From: Aphrocallistes beatrix
Lineage: Eukaryota; Porifera; Hexactinellida; Sceptrulophora; Aphrocallistidae
Assembly (NCBI GenBank): GCA_963281255.1
Contig: OY725501.1
Coordinates: forward strand, 4,007,674-4,071,673
Length of the DNA: 64,000 bases
Direction: 5' to 3'
Shown: in pieces, positions 39,115 through 50,329 of the stretch
Layout: each line of letters opens with the position of its first letter
How positions within the stretch are numbered: position 1 is the stretch's first letter
Program-made: the position numbers and the translations under genes
Notes under the pieces: generated by a model
The model's database searches: none
The model's input: the letters and a program-made list of their open reading frames with translations, nothing else
What the model was told of the DNA's origin: nothing

Positions 39115-40426
39115 GAATGAGTAACTCGAGACTTTTTAGCCTTGATTCGAAAACAGCATTATAATAGAATGCATTATTATAATTGTTCAAAATACTCTCC
39201 TCCAGCTTTAATACACTTGTCCATTCTGCAAAACCAACTATCAAAAGCTTCGGCGAACTCATTTTCTCGGATGTCCTCCAAAGCCTCTGATAATGCTGAC
39301 CGCACTTCATCATTGCTGCTGAAAACCCTCCCCTTCAACTTCTTCTTAATACGAGGAAAGAGCCAGAAGTCACATGGAGCTAAATCTGGGCTGTAGGGTG
39401 GGTGAGATAATTCCTCGAAGCCAATTTCTTCAATAAATTTCCTTGTTTTCAGGGCCTTATGTGAACTTGCATTATCATGATGCAGCAGTAAACCCCTTGT
39501 CCCATCTTCTGGTCGCATTTTATGAACATTTTGAATGAGTTCTGGGAGGCAACTAGTGGTGTACCATTCTGAAGAGACTGTTTTGCCACTCTCTAGTGCA
39601 ACTACTGCACGAATACCTTTAGGATCAAAGAATATTGCATACATTTGCTTCTTAGAATACTGACTTTTCCTAACTTTTTGAGGGGGAGGTTCACCTATTG
39701 GAGTCCACTGACGGCTCTGCTCTTTGGATTCTGGGTCATAATGATAAATCCATGTTTCATCACCCGTAATCACTTTGGAAACCAGAGGAGAAGTGCCTTT
39801 TTTGAATTTTGACTTCATTTTCTTGCACCAATCAATTCGGGCCACTTTCTGCTCAGGTTTGAGCAAATGAGGAATCCACCTTGCACAGACTTTTGTTAAG
39901 TGTAGAATTTCGTGTAGGATGAATTGGATCACATCATTACTGATACCCAACTCGTACTGAATCTGTCTATAGGTTATGTGCTTATCATTAAGTACCAACT
40001 TCTCAATTGCGCTGATGTTCTCTGGGGTCGAAGCAGTCAACGGCGACCCTGGTCTAGGTTTGTCAGTAAGGTCAAAATTTCCTCTTCTAAACTCTCTGTA
40101 CCAGTTTTTTACAGTAGCAAGAGATGTAACATCGTTACCGAAAGCTTGTATTAACTGTTGGTAACAATCATCAATTGTTTTATCCATTTTAAATTGAAAA
40201 AGAATAATTGCCCGAATTTGCTCTTTTGTGAGGATAATATTTTCAGTAATATTTGCCTGAGCCATCATACAAAATGTAGCAAAACTTCAGAAAAATATAT
40301 AGTAGAGAGCTAGGATTTACAGAGTCAGTTAGTAAAGTATCGAGTTATAAGAAAAATGTATGGTTCGTTAATAATGACTTAATATATGTTCAAGGCTAAA
40401 AACTTATCGGGCACCCCTCGTATAAT
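39115..40426 (-). mobile_element. Mariner-family transposon
   Basis: Right end on the plus strand: TCAAGGCTAAAAACTTATCG followed by GGCACCCCTCGTATAA. The left end shows the inverse inner part TTTTTAGCCTTGA near 39134, but its outer part (GAGTAACTCGAGAC) is diverged. It encloses one intact transposase frame. Element about 1.3 kb, usual for mariner. Confidence 0.75.
39177..40268 (-). CDS. Mariner transposase, intact
   Basis: Cut-and-paste DNA transposase, 363 residues, the usual length of about 345-365. N-terminal helix-turn-helix pair (KMDKTIDDCYQQLIQAFGND, TVKNWYREFRRGNFDLTDKP followed by RPGSP), then the catalytic domain: first Asp in VITGDETWIYHYDPE, second in LLLHHDNASSHKA, third in YSPDLAPCDFWLF. 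Exactly 34 residues separate the second and third Asp, the D,D34D signature of mariner. WVPHLL-like linker motif is present as RWIPHLLKPEQK. A second ATG follows at once (MMAQ), and either may be used. No stop or frameshift was seen, so it could be active or recently inserted, although one terminal repeat looks damaged. Confidence 0.93.
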   Translation of the reverse strand: MMAQANITENIILTKEQIRAIILFQFKMDKTIDDCYQQLIQAFGNDVTSLATVKNWYREFRRGNFDLTDKPRPGSPLTASTPENISAIEKLVLNDKHITYRQIQYELGISNDVIQFILHEILHLTKVCARWIPHLLKPEQKVARIDWCKKMKSKFKKGTSPLVSKVITGDETWIYHYDPESKEQSRQWTPIGEPPPQKVRKSQYSKKQMYAIFFDPKGIRAVVALESGKTVSSEWYTTSCLPELIQNVHKMRPEDGTRGLLLHHDNASSHKALKTRKFIEEIGFEELSHPPYSPDLAPCDFWLFPRIKKKLKGRVFSSNDEVRSALSEALEDIRENEFAEAFDSWFCRMDKCIKAGGEYFEQL

Positions 40427-41403
40427 CCCGCCAGTATTGAATAACAGAATATGCACATGCTAGAGTATATAATAGTTAGTGCTGTGAACTGTTCAACACA
40501 AATTCACATCTACCATTTTCACAATATCTCAACTCATCTTTACACATATATTAACAATCAGTATTTCCTGAATACCAACACTTCAAGTAAGTTCTTTCTA
40601 CCCAAATAATGTATAATATTTTCATAGCGACGAAATCTCGAAAGAGAAATTTGTGAAGATTTGATAAACAAGTACTATTAGAGGTGTTAAAGTGTAGATA
40701 TACTATATTGTTTGAATAAATATTTCCCTTTGGATAAGAATTAGAGCAAAATTTCCAATGGAAAGAATGTTCACTCATGACAGATGAACAACTTAATGAT
40801 GACGTCAGAGGTATGATTTAGTGACTACGTCATCAAAAATATCGGAGTGTAAAATTTTTGAAATTTCGTGAAAATAAAGTTCGTTAATAACAATAAATGG
40901 AAAATCTGAATATTTTGTTGATAAAATTATGACGTTATCATCCTGTTAATTCTCTCTTTCAGCATATCTCGAGTATAACCAGGGATAGAGAAAACCTTCC
41001 AAAGATGAAATGTTCACTGATCACTTAGCTATTAATTGATGATGACGTCATCGTTGAAATTCTTGATGACATCATCAAAAATGAAAAAATCATTTTTTGT
41101 TGTTGGTGGTGTAGAATTATATTGAAAGAAACCGCATTAATTTTGAGTCGTGATTTTGTCTAATCGATTTCATAGCCAAATTGACAAAAAAGTCAAGAGT
41201 TTGTTTATGTAATGAGTTACTACTAATTATAGAACAAAGTTTACATAAGCCAAGCGAAAAAAATAATAAAGATCCTGGAATCAAGAAACAAACGACTTCG
41301 GCTGTTCTTGATTGTGGATTTGTATTGTTTGTAGTGACCTATCATTTTCACTGTAATATACTTGTAATTTCATATCATTTCATCTTTGTTTAGAGTCGTT
41401 GAA
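40427..41403. other. NLR upstream region
   Basis: AT-rich with two GATGACGTCATC-type stretches near 40798, 40823, 41040 and 41060, which look like CRE/ATF sites. TTTGTTTAG just before the NLR start would fit a 3' splice acceptor, so a short 5' non-coding exon may exist. The frame at 41181-41393 shows no domain. Confidence 0.45.
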
Positions 41404-44400
41404 ATGGCGCAGGAACAATCTAACGAAATGCTGATAGAACTGCATGAAATAGAATCTCGTGGTGATGATAATAATCCCGTGAAATCTCTAGTCCGACTCC
41501 TGAAGAACGAACTGGGAGGAAATGAATGGACTGATATTGGCCTCAGAATTCAGGCCCTCCAAGGCTCCATTAGTTTCCACGATAAGATGATGGTCCTCGT
41601 TCAAGAAGGAATCATCTCCAAAGACATAACTCAGTTAATACAGCTCATGTCAGATATCAAACGAAATGACCTAGTTCAATCCGTTATGAAGCTTCATGCT
41701 AGGCTCATGGATATCCCTGGTCCATCATTCTTGTCACGATTTGTGAAGGAGGTACTCTCACTTGAAGAGGAAATCTCTAAGTGGAAAGAATCTTTAAAGT
41801 ATTTCATTGAACTCCAAAATCGAAAAGTGAAACAATTATTTGATGATGAAGAACTCGTAGTATTAGAGTCGGTCTATGTTCCATTGACCATCATTTGGGG
41901 AAAACCTGAACCAGTAAACCCCAAGGATGAAACGACTTATAATGAAATAGCGTTAATGCGTAAGATAGCCAAAGAAGATGTAGGAAGCTCCCATTTTAAC
42001 TTCGAAGAAAACCTGAAGAAATGTAATCCGTCCAAGCCACAGATTTGGTGCGTTCTAGGCAATCCAGGAAGTGGCAAGAGCTACCTTTGCCATAAAACAG
42101 CTCTTCGCTTTGGGAAGGGAGAACTAACTCAGTTTGCCTACTGCCTCACGATACCATGTCGTAACGAAGACTGGCATCAAATGGAACGAGATAATGCCAG
42201 TAAGGCTATAACTGGAGATTTCATTCAGAAGTGGCTGTGTCTGTCAATGCCAGTCGGGTCCAGTTGGACCTCAGACCTGTCAAAACACATCCTCGACACA
42301 GACGGTGAAGGACTCCTCCTGATTATTGACAGTCTTGATGAGTTCACGAAAGAGGTCCCCTTCCAACGGACTCTACTCTCTCTCCTCCTCAGTAGGAGCT
42401 GTCTCCATCGCAGCACCATCCTTCTAACCAGCAGACCAGGTGCATACACCGTCATCTCCACCTCACACACACTACTAATATATCGTTTTTTTCAGGTTCT
42501 CGGGTTTTCCCCTGAAAACAGAGATCTCTACTTCTCCAAGCAATTGACTGACGTAACGAAACAGGACGAACTGAAGCGACTGATAGAACTCCACGATGAG
42601 ATTAACCAGCTGTCCCTGATCCCCGTAAACGCCTCTCTGTTCGCCGCCCTGGTCCGTGGATCCGACAACGTGAGCGCTCACACCCTCACTCGACTCTACT
42701 CAGAGCTGGTCTGCTACCTGATTAGGCGCCAGCTGTTCCGCATGGGTCTGAAGGAGTTGGCCAAGAGGAAGACTCTGTTCCAGCTGCACTCCACTGTGCT
42801 GGACTGTTTGTTCCGCATAGGGGAGCTGGCGTACATGGGTGTGTCCACTCGTGAACTCATCTCCTCTGAAGACATCCTCCTCCGGGTAGAGAAGGAGGAG
42901 AAGTCGTGTCAGTGTTTGGGACTGGCAGAGGAGCACTTGAAGAAGGATGAGCTGGGAGGAATCACTCGTGTTTGGTCGTATGCCCATTTGACGTTGCAGG
43001 AATTCGTGGGTGCCGTCTGGCTGAGAATGTGCTCATGGGGAGACCAATGCTTGAGCACTCGCTACATCGTGCACTCCAAATCCAACTTTTCAATGTTTCG
43101 AATGGTTGTTAGATTCTTGTGTGGAATGTTGTCTAACTCTGCCATCCGTGTCCTGTTCATTCTCTACAAGTACTACCTGCGTCCTTCTCCCATGCCTATG
43201 CAGGAAATGCCAATGTGTTTTCAGTTCAATTTTGACTGGGACTATAATTCTCGACAGGCTGCACCCGAATATCCAACTACGATACCTGGGTTTATGAAAT
43301 GGATTGAATTTACTATAAAATTTGCAACATTATCTGAAATGTTGTTTGAATCTGACTATCATTCAATCTCTCACTTCCGCCACTTCCTACCTAAGGTGGT
43401 TTATTTCTATTTGGGAGAAACCTTTTCTCCCAATGAGTGGCAGAGCTTCTTGAGGTCTCTACCTCTCCTCCATTCTATTGAACTCATTTACTTCAAAGAT
43501 GAATTTGTTACTCCTCTTCAGTTCACTTCTCTCCTATTACACCTGACTTCATGTTCCCTCAACTACTTAGCTATCAGGATAGAGAGAGATTCTGATCTTT
43601 CACTGTACTGTGATGCGATTAGAGAGAGTCAGTTGTCTTCTGACACGAAGATTAGTCTGGACCTTGCTTGCTTGGATTTATTTGAATCAGCTGATCAGGT
43701 CGATACTAATGTTTTCCAACTCTTCTCGAGTTTGAGTCTGTATGAGACCACATTTCCATCTCATATCGCCCAGCAAATAGCCAATCAGCTGACTTCTCTT
43801 CATCTATTTCGCTTTTTCAAAAGTGATGACTTCAGTGATTGGGATATCCTGCTATCAGGTCTCACTAATGCTACACAGTTGACTGCGCTGCACATCGAAT
43901 ATTCTTACTTAAAAGATTATTCGAAGTTGGAAACTATCTTACCTCGACTCACTAATTTACAAGAATTATCGTTATTTAGTCGTGATTCATACCTCCTGCT
44001 ACCTTATATCAGTGATCTCTACCTCAAGTACATACATATAGGCTCGATTTCAGAATTAGATTCCTTCTATTTAGATCATCTCCTCGACCTCTTGTATAAC
44101 AGCTCTGAATCTCTGAGAGGATTGGATTTATGTTTTGATGGACTTTACGAGGAACCAATCCCCATAGTAGATGAACTGCTCAGATCTCTACACTACTGCG
44201 TTAACCTAGTAGAGATTAGACTCAACAGCACGGAGTGTATATAGATAGTTGACGTCACTCTATGGCGTACAGCTGTGAATAGACTCAGTTCCTTACTTCG
44301 TTTAGAATTTCGTTATGTCCCACTATATGATACTGGTTTGTTCTGTCTATGCTTAGGTCTTCTACGTCATCCTACTCTTAGAGATTTATGCTTAGCACAC

Positions 44401-44559
44401 TGTAGCCTGAGTTCTAATTCTTGTGATCCTGTCAGACACCTCATACCCACTCTACCACAGTTGAATAAACTTAGAATGTATGGAAATACTGAAGAACTCT
44501 CTACCCCCGATTCTAATCCCTACAAACTCCTCAAACAAACAGCTGCTCTGATTCTTTAA
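41404..44559 (+). CDS. NACHT-LRR (NLR) receptor interrupted by one in-frame TAG
   Basis: Cytosolic pattern-recognition type NTPase. From ATG 41404: a helical N-terminal region of about 150 residues (LVRLLKNELGGNEWTDIGLR, GIISKDITQLIQLMSDIKRN) that could be a death-fold or a helical adaptor; NACHT domain with P-loop GNPGSGKSYL at about 219-228 and Walker B LLLIIDSLDEF at about 304-314, arginine motif ILLTSRPGAY; the NACHT-associated end motif YAHLTLQEFVGAVW at about 526; then a linker and LRRs from about 640. A TAG at 44242-44244 stops the frame at residue 946, but the same frame continues without shift to a TAA at 44557 with proper LRR text (LSSLLRLEFRYVPL, LRDLCLAHCSLSS). Hence nonsense mutation, readthrough, or removal by a 36-base intron (gtatat...acag) that would also keep the frame. 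Confidence 0.85.
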
Positions 44560-45082
44560 ATTTTTACATATCTTAGTTTGATATTATATGACTTTTGCTT
44601 TGCATTGAATGGTTTATTGTTATTTATAATTGTTTTGTAAATACAATTATTTGTGTGTGAGTGTTTTTCTAATTCAATGCTTACTTATAGAATATATACA
44701 ACGGCTGTTAGTAGGTCCTGTGTGATTAGTAAAATTTTATTTCTTCAATTTTGAAAATTCTCACTTCCTCACAGTATTTATACAAATACTTCTCCTTGTG
44801 TCATATGTATCAGTTTATTTAAATAGAGTTAGGGTCATTATGAACACTGTTACTTCTAATTGATCCAATCCTAAATAACAATTTTACATTTCTGACCCCA
44901 AACACTTTGTTAATCTGTTGTTTCTTTATTCAAAATACACTCTATTATTTCAAAAATTACTCTGACATTTCTTAATTAATTTTCCGTATCTCTTACAGAT
45001 AGATATCTGTGGTATTTGCTCGTAGGTTACAGCTGAACATAATCAATAACAGATCTCATAACATTCTCACTGCACAGGCATA
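44560..45082. other. Spacer after the NLR gene
   Basis: AT-rich 3' flank of the NLR gene and upstream region of the next membrane-protein gene. The tract CTTAATTAATTTTCCGTATC and a possible acceptor TCTTACAG near 45000 could belong to a 5' non-coding exon of the 45083 gene. Nothing else is seen. Confidence 0.4.
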
Positions 45083-45574
45083 ATGGCACGCTACCATATG
45101 CTAACTCTCTCAACTCGTTCTCTCCTCCTCTTCCTCTCTCTCTGCAACATATTCCTGAGTATAGCTTCTTACTTCGTAGCGTTTGCACATGGGACATTTT
45201 CAATGTACTACTCTTCCATGGGTGTTTCCAATTCCCAGACAATTCGAGCTATCATCTTCTTCATAATCGCCGTTCTCTCTAGCACCATTTCTATCATTCT
45301 AAGCGTTCTAGCACTCTCGAAATCTCACGCTGCTCGAAAAGTCGCCTCCGTCCTTATTTTTATTCCGCTACTCCTTCAAGTGGTGCTATTTGTGTCGTCC
45401 TTGGTGGCTGTGACACTTTTCTTCACGAGTTCTTTCTACGCTGGCAGTGACACTCAGCTGTTCTACATACTCCCCTTGATTGGAGGGGGTTTTATGCTGT
45501 TTTTGTTTTTGTTTACAATTGTTTATGCGATTTCACTTTTACTCTCTGTGCGTGATGCTAGCTACGGATACTAG
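45083..45574 (+). CDS. Small four-span membrane protein, unrecognised
   Basis: Single exon, 163 residues. Short N terminus (MARYHMLTLSTRS), four hydrophobic spans near 14-38, 51-78, 86-115 and 124-153, short polar connections, and a C terminus of about ten residues ending RDASYGY. Overall layout matches the plus-strand gene at 46387 and the minus genes at 32598, 33774 and 34811. No cysteine pattern, no N-glycosylation-rich loop and no known family signature. Function unknown; membrane location is the only firm statement. Confidence 0.6.
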   Translation: MARYHMLTLSTRSLLLFLSLCNIFLSIASYFVAFAHGTFSMYYSSMGVSNSQTIRAIIFFIIAVLSSTISIILSVLALSKSHAARKVASVLIFIPLLLQVVLFVSSLVAVTLFFTSSFYAGSDTQLFYILPLIGGGFMLFLFLFTIVYAISLLLSVRDASYGY

Positions 45575-46386
45575 TTCGTGTTTATTTAGAATTCTATTTA
45601 TATCTTTTTACCACTTTATACTTATCACTTTTTATTAAAATATTCTAATACTATTTTATACTCCTATATTATATTTCCGGTTTAAGTCATTTAGGGCGGG
45701 GAAGCCATACAAATTCGGGGTATTTACTATAAATAGAAAAAAACAAGCCATCCGAGGGTGTCACAGGCATAAGGGTTGCTTTGGGAGTGGAAATTCAATG
45801 CCCACAGGATCCCGCATGTGAGAATTCCGATATTAAAATATATTTCTCTTCCCATTCCCAAGGGAGCCTTCGGGACCTCTCACAGTGATTTCAATAACTC
45901 AAATGTCTAAACTCCCGCTCAGAATATTTCATAAATTGAGGCTAAGTTTGGTAGACATTGTATTAGCTGATTAATAAACATAATGCTATACTCTATTATC
46001 CATGGTGCAAGGTGAGAATCTAGCCTAAAACTCCATCTCTACCCTTGATTCAAACTGATTTCTACTCTTCTGGTCTAAGAGCACCAGATATATCCTGCTA
46101 CCAAAAGACAACCATAATCTTTACCAAAATATTCCGTTACTAAAAATATATATGTCCAAATTTAAGATTTGTTCTTAATTCTGACTCAGAATTACCTCAG
46201 AATTTCTGAGGATACATTTGCTGTCCATCAATTGGTCAATTTTCTCACTTATAAGGTTGTCCCACCATAATTATATAATAGTAAATTTATATACCAGAGG
46301 TGTCAATGGCATAGATGTGTCCTAGAAATTCTATTCTTAGAACTGTGAATTGTGTATTACACTTCTAAACTTAGCTACTGTCCAGC
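45575..46386. repeat. Spacer with interspersed repeats
   Basis: About 45670-45765: copy of the TTTAGGGCGGGGAAGCCATA / CTATAAATAG repeat. About 45765-45875: decayed copy of the CAGGGTTGCC MITE (AAGGGTTGCTTTGGGAGTGG, CCCAAGGGAGCCTTC). No gene is seen. Confidence 0.55.
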
Positions 46387-46872
46387 ATGTCTCAGAGGAA
46401 AGAGGAGAGCATGACGAAGAGGGTTCGCCTCACCACTTTCGGAACCATCTCAATCACCCTCCACTCCCTGGGTCTAATTCTAGCCACATACCACGCATAC
46501 CTATCCTTCTTTCTCTTCACCAGGGCTGAAACTGGAACTGGAACTAAGGCGGGGTTTGTGACGATTGAGGCGCTGATTTACGCTATCATTCACGCTGCTT
46601 TTGGCGCCTTAGCCATAACAGCGAGCAGTTTCGGTATCTACCCTAGCAGACGTTCCAGAATGTTCTCTCTCGGCCTATTATTAGCTGCCCAGCTCTTCAT
46701 CCTGCTGGCATTCATTCTGGACATAATAGGCGTAGTCTACTACACAGAGGTATACGGAGTGCTGGGCGCCAGGCTATTTATAGTGCACATCGTTACTATC
46801 GTGTACATTGCGATGCTATTTTTATACGGCGCTATCTATGGAGCTGTGCTAATTTTAGCTACCTATAAATAG
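46387..46872 (+). CDS. Small four-span membrane protein, unrecognised
   Basis: Single exon, 161 residues. Basic N terminus (MSQRKEESMTKRVRLTTFG), four spans near 20-45, 62-84, 94-118 and 130-156, ending ILATYK. The first loop (RAETGTGTKAG) is small. The CTATTTATAG decamer appears inside the gene at about 46769 (encoding LFIV) and again over the stop codon at 46862. Same layout as the 45083 gene. No family recognised. Confidence 0.6.
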   Translation: MSQRKEESMTKRVRLTTFGTISITLHSLGLILATYHAYLSFFLFTRAETGTGTKAGFVTIEALIYAIIHAAFGALAITASSFGIYPSRRSRMFSLGLLLAAQLFILLAFILDIIGVVYYTEVYGVLGARLFIVHIVTIVYIAMLFLYGAIYGAVLILATYK

Positions 46873-48524
46873 GCATTTACATCACTCATTTCCGTATTTT
46901 ATTATTTTTCATTTTATTTTATTTATCACTTATAAAATTTATTATACTTTTTGTTTACAAATGATATCCAGAAATTTTCGTAAGATAAATGAGAGGAATT
47001 CTATTGGCTAGAATGCCTAGATTTGAGAGTACATTACGAACCATTATGGATCATTTGTACTCTCAAATTGTCGAGAAAATACGTTATTTACCATTCGAAG
47101 ATATTTAAAAAAAAAATAAAGTTCAAACTTCTATTTCTACCATGGATTGTGTGTCCATGGTAGAAATAAAGTGCCAACTATCTCTAAATCTCCCCGGGCT
47201 ATAAAAGGGAGGAGTTATGATCAGAGGTACAAGCATCCCTTCTACTCTCATAGCGAGTTTTGATGTTTAATTTCCTCCTAATCTGGATGGTAAATATTAA
47301 ATGAATTCATTTCTTCTTATTTACGACATCGATTCTTTATACTTTCAATTGTTAATGAAACTAATTCTGAAAGTATGAATGCCCCCAAGTTCATCTTAAA
47401 ATAGTCTCGTACGTATGCGACACAATTATATAAATAGAGTATTTAAGTCTATATACAAATGCCTATACATAGTTATATTCTGTATTTCCTTCAATAACAA
47501 ATGAATCCTCTGAAACCAATTCAAGTCTCTTATCTCATTGGCTGATAAGGAACCTAATTACTCTACAATTCATTGACATACCGTATCAATCAGCTGATTG
47601 TTAAACCTTTTTCAGAGAATTCTCTGAAAAACATTGAGCTCATTCGTCCATGCATTTGTACGATAATTTCCTCGCCATTACAATGAAGAGAAGTCCTAGT
47701 TGGAGAGAAGAGTCCTAACTTTACGACTGAGGAATTCTCTGTTTTACGGCTTACTGCTATGTATTATATAATACAGTGTTAATTGAGTCAGTCTATGCAC
47801 TCGTCTCAATGATTATCCTTATACTTTTGTTAATAAGCGCAGGACTACAGTTAATGACGTCATAGTGGCACTACATAGGAAAGGGACAATTTGATTTAGT
47901 GTCGCTTTAGGGTGAAGGGTGGCCTCTTTTGGGGGTATGCCAGTTATCCACTTTATTAGTGATCAGTGGAGATATCGAATATCACCGTATTCAATAACCA
48001 ATAAAGTTAAAATTTATGGATTCTCAAATTTTATCAGTCAGTTTGATGGCTTACTATATGTGTCCTTTGTGTCGTAATGTGTCCTCAGGATGTTAAGCTC
48101 CTATTTTAGAGGGTTTTCAGGTGTGAAATGAATCATTTAGGCTAGATTTTAACTACATTTTATTTCTTCTGGTACTGAAAGGTTCTTATTCACAAATTAG
48201 TTGAATATTGGCCACGTCAGTACTCTATTGTCTCACATGCTACTGAGAGACAATACGTTATAACCTGCTTAATATACACAAATTTAATATTAACTTCTAA
48301 CCCTATATGGTAATATTTTCACGTATTTATACTGTGCAAATTTTAATAAAAGATCTTCTAAATACCGAATCAATTGAGACATTCTCTGTTTTTAGAATAT
48401 TGGCCACCAAATCATTAATTAAACATTCAATACAGCCAATAGGCTTCTGTTGCATATAAAAGAGAGCTACCATCAAAGCGTATATTTATAAGTTATCTCA
48501 ATCTTCTCTTTTTCTCTCAAAAAA
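46873..48524. other. Gene-poor spacer before the tetraspanins
   Basis: About 1.65 kb with no supported gene. A short hairpin lies at about 47134-47172 (CTATTTCTACCATGGA against TCCATGGTAGAAATA). TATAAAAGAG near 48456 is the likely TATA box of the following tetraspanin, about 70 bases before its ATG. Confidence 0.5.
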
Positions 48525-49304
48525 ATGGGTTTTTCGGACGTTCTGAGAATAATCCTCGCTGTCGTCAACATTATAGCCAACCTGCTGGGATTCATCTTCG
48601 GTGGAATCCTGTTTGCGATTGGGATTGTGGGTCTCGTTTTCTTCAACTTCTTCTCCTCACAAGCCCGAGATGCGATTCTCTACCTCAACGCCGGGTTTGG
48701 AATTTTCGTCGCGGTTGGATTCCTCTTCCTTCTGTTCGCAGTCTTCGCCATTGTCGGGAGCTACCTCGCTTGCTGTCCGAAGAACAAGGCCATGAAGTGC
48801 ATCGCCATATTCCTCCTATCAGCTGATCTAGCTGCCCTCACCGTCATCCTAATCCTCGAGATCGTAGGTGTCATCCTAGCATTCGTGCTGCGCGACCAAA
48901 TAACAGAGAACTTCGTCTCAGTCTTAAGCCAAGGCGTCAATCAAAGCTACTCCACAGCACCGAACGAAACTCAACTTGCTATCATCAGCATCCAGAGTGC
49001 ATTCGGATGCTGTGGGATCAACAGTGCCGCTGATTTCTCCGGTTATACTGGTTACCCCACCGGAGAATTCCTCCCCCCTGGCTGTTGCAACTCCACTTTT
49101 GAAAGTGCCTGCACCCTTGCCGTCGAACAGGGGGCCCCGGGATGTGGCGCCTTGATAGGAGACTTATTGGTCAGCTACTATAACGTCGTGGGTGGCATTG
49201 GGATCTTCTTCGTCATCATGCTGCTACTTCTGTGGGTTGTGGAATTGGCGCTCATTTTCACGATTGCCTGTGCCAAAGGAGAGGATGGTCTCAAAGTTGT
49301 CTGA
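48525..49304 (+). CDS. Tetraspanin (copy 1)
   Basis: Single exon, 259 residues, four spans. Spans lie near 11-40, 55-82, 88-116 and 222-252. Between spans 3 and 4 is the large extracellular loop with the tetraspanin signature FGCCGINS at about 158-165, then PPGCCN and GCG, giving the six-cysteine pattern. NQSYST and PNETQL are candidate N-glycosylation sites, and CN.ST is a third. The cytosolic end is short (AKGEDGLKVV). Membrane organiser of protein microdomains. TATAAAAGAG near 48456 gives a plausible promoter. Its neighbour at 50330 is a clear tandem paralogue with the same length and loop structure. Intronless, unlike most vertebrate tetraspanins. Confidence 0.92.
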   Translation: MGFSDVLRIILAVVNIIANLLGFIFGGILFAIGIVGLVFFNFFSSQARDAILYLNAGFGIFVAVGFLFLLFAVFAIVGSYLACCPKNKAMKCIAIFLLSADLAALTVILILEIVGVILAFVLRDQITENFVSVLSQGVNQSYSTAPNETQLAIISIQSAFGCCGINSAADFSGYTGYPTGEFLPPGCCNSTFESACTLAVEQGAPGCGALIGDLLVSYYNVVGGIGIFFVIMLLLLWVVELALIFTIACAKGEDGLKVV

Positions 49305-50329
49305 GTTTCACACCTCAAAAAAGACATTTTGTTATTATTTGTGTTTTACTGAGCTTATTTACCTCCCTGTTAGCTTTTGTATTTGTTTATAGGCTTATAT
49401 TTGTTGGTTATTAGTGCTTATCCACATATTCTGAGTAAACTTGTATTCGATTTATTTTTTACAATTTTGGAGGGAATTACGAATAGGATCCACAAAATTG
49501 TGGAATACGTCGACTCCGCTTAATATGGTCACTGTTTAATCGGGCCACTTTTGGCAGGACCGGAATAGCTCTCACACATAGAAGCTAATACAAAATATTT
49601 TCGGTTGATAGGGTTCTCCGCTTAATCGGGTCAAAATCTCCTCTGGCCGATGTGACCCTATTAAGCGGAGTCGACTATAATCCGATCCAAATTAGAATTG
49701 GTTGTAATGAGTCGTAATTTCAAGGTATTAACTCTACATGCAAATCATTGAAAAGTCTCTTAATGAAATATTAATTTCGTCAGTTAGAATTGGACCTGAG
49801 AGTTACATTCTCCTTCTACTCGTGGATATGTTGTCTCTAATAAGCTGAGTAATTTAGAAATTGTCTTCTTCTTCTAGCCAATCATTTAAGATCTGCCTGA
49901 CCTGTATTCACTCAGAAGTCAAGCACTAGGTCAGCCAATGGTACGATTTAACCGAACCACTTTTCAAAAGTGGCTCAGGTTGGTTCGGTAAAGCCGGACA
50001 ACTTTTAAAACCGTGGCGTCGCGCTGTAGGTTCGAACTTGAAATGTTAGTGAATACAGCCCTAGAATACTAGCCTATTGGTAGAAGTGTGAAGACATCTT
50101 TTGTGAGGTTTGAATTGAATTGCTTCGCTGCAAATCAGTGAACACCTACATACTGCCAGCTACACGCCTGATTCTTCCATGAATCGCACAATCAATGATG
50201 ACCTGTGTATTTCTATTAATACAACACAAACGTATAACATTCCAATGAATCTCTACGAATGGATGGGTAGGCTCTCTTTAGCTATAAAACTACACTTTTT
50301 CTTGATCGAAGTGGTTTCAAAAAGTTAAA
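49305..50329. repeat. Spacer between tetraspanins with a palindromic MITE
   Basis: 49507-49679 is a copy of the GTCGACTCCGCTTAAT family with both ends intact (CGTCGACTCCGCTTAATA, TTAAGCGGAGTCGAC). About 49940-50015 holds CCACTTTTCAAAAGTGG and GGTTCGGTAAAGCCGG, related to the minisatellite at 51376. CTATAAAAC at 50283 is the TATA box of the next gene. Confidence 0.65.
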
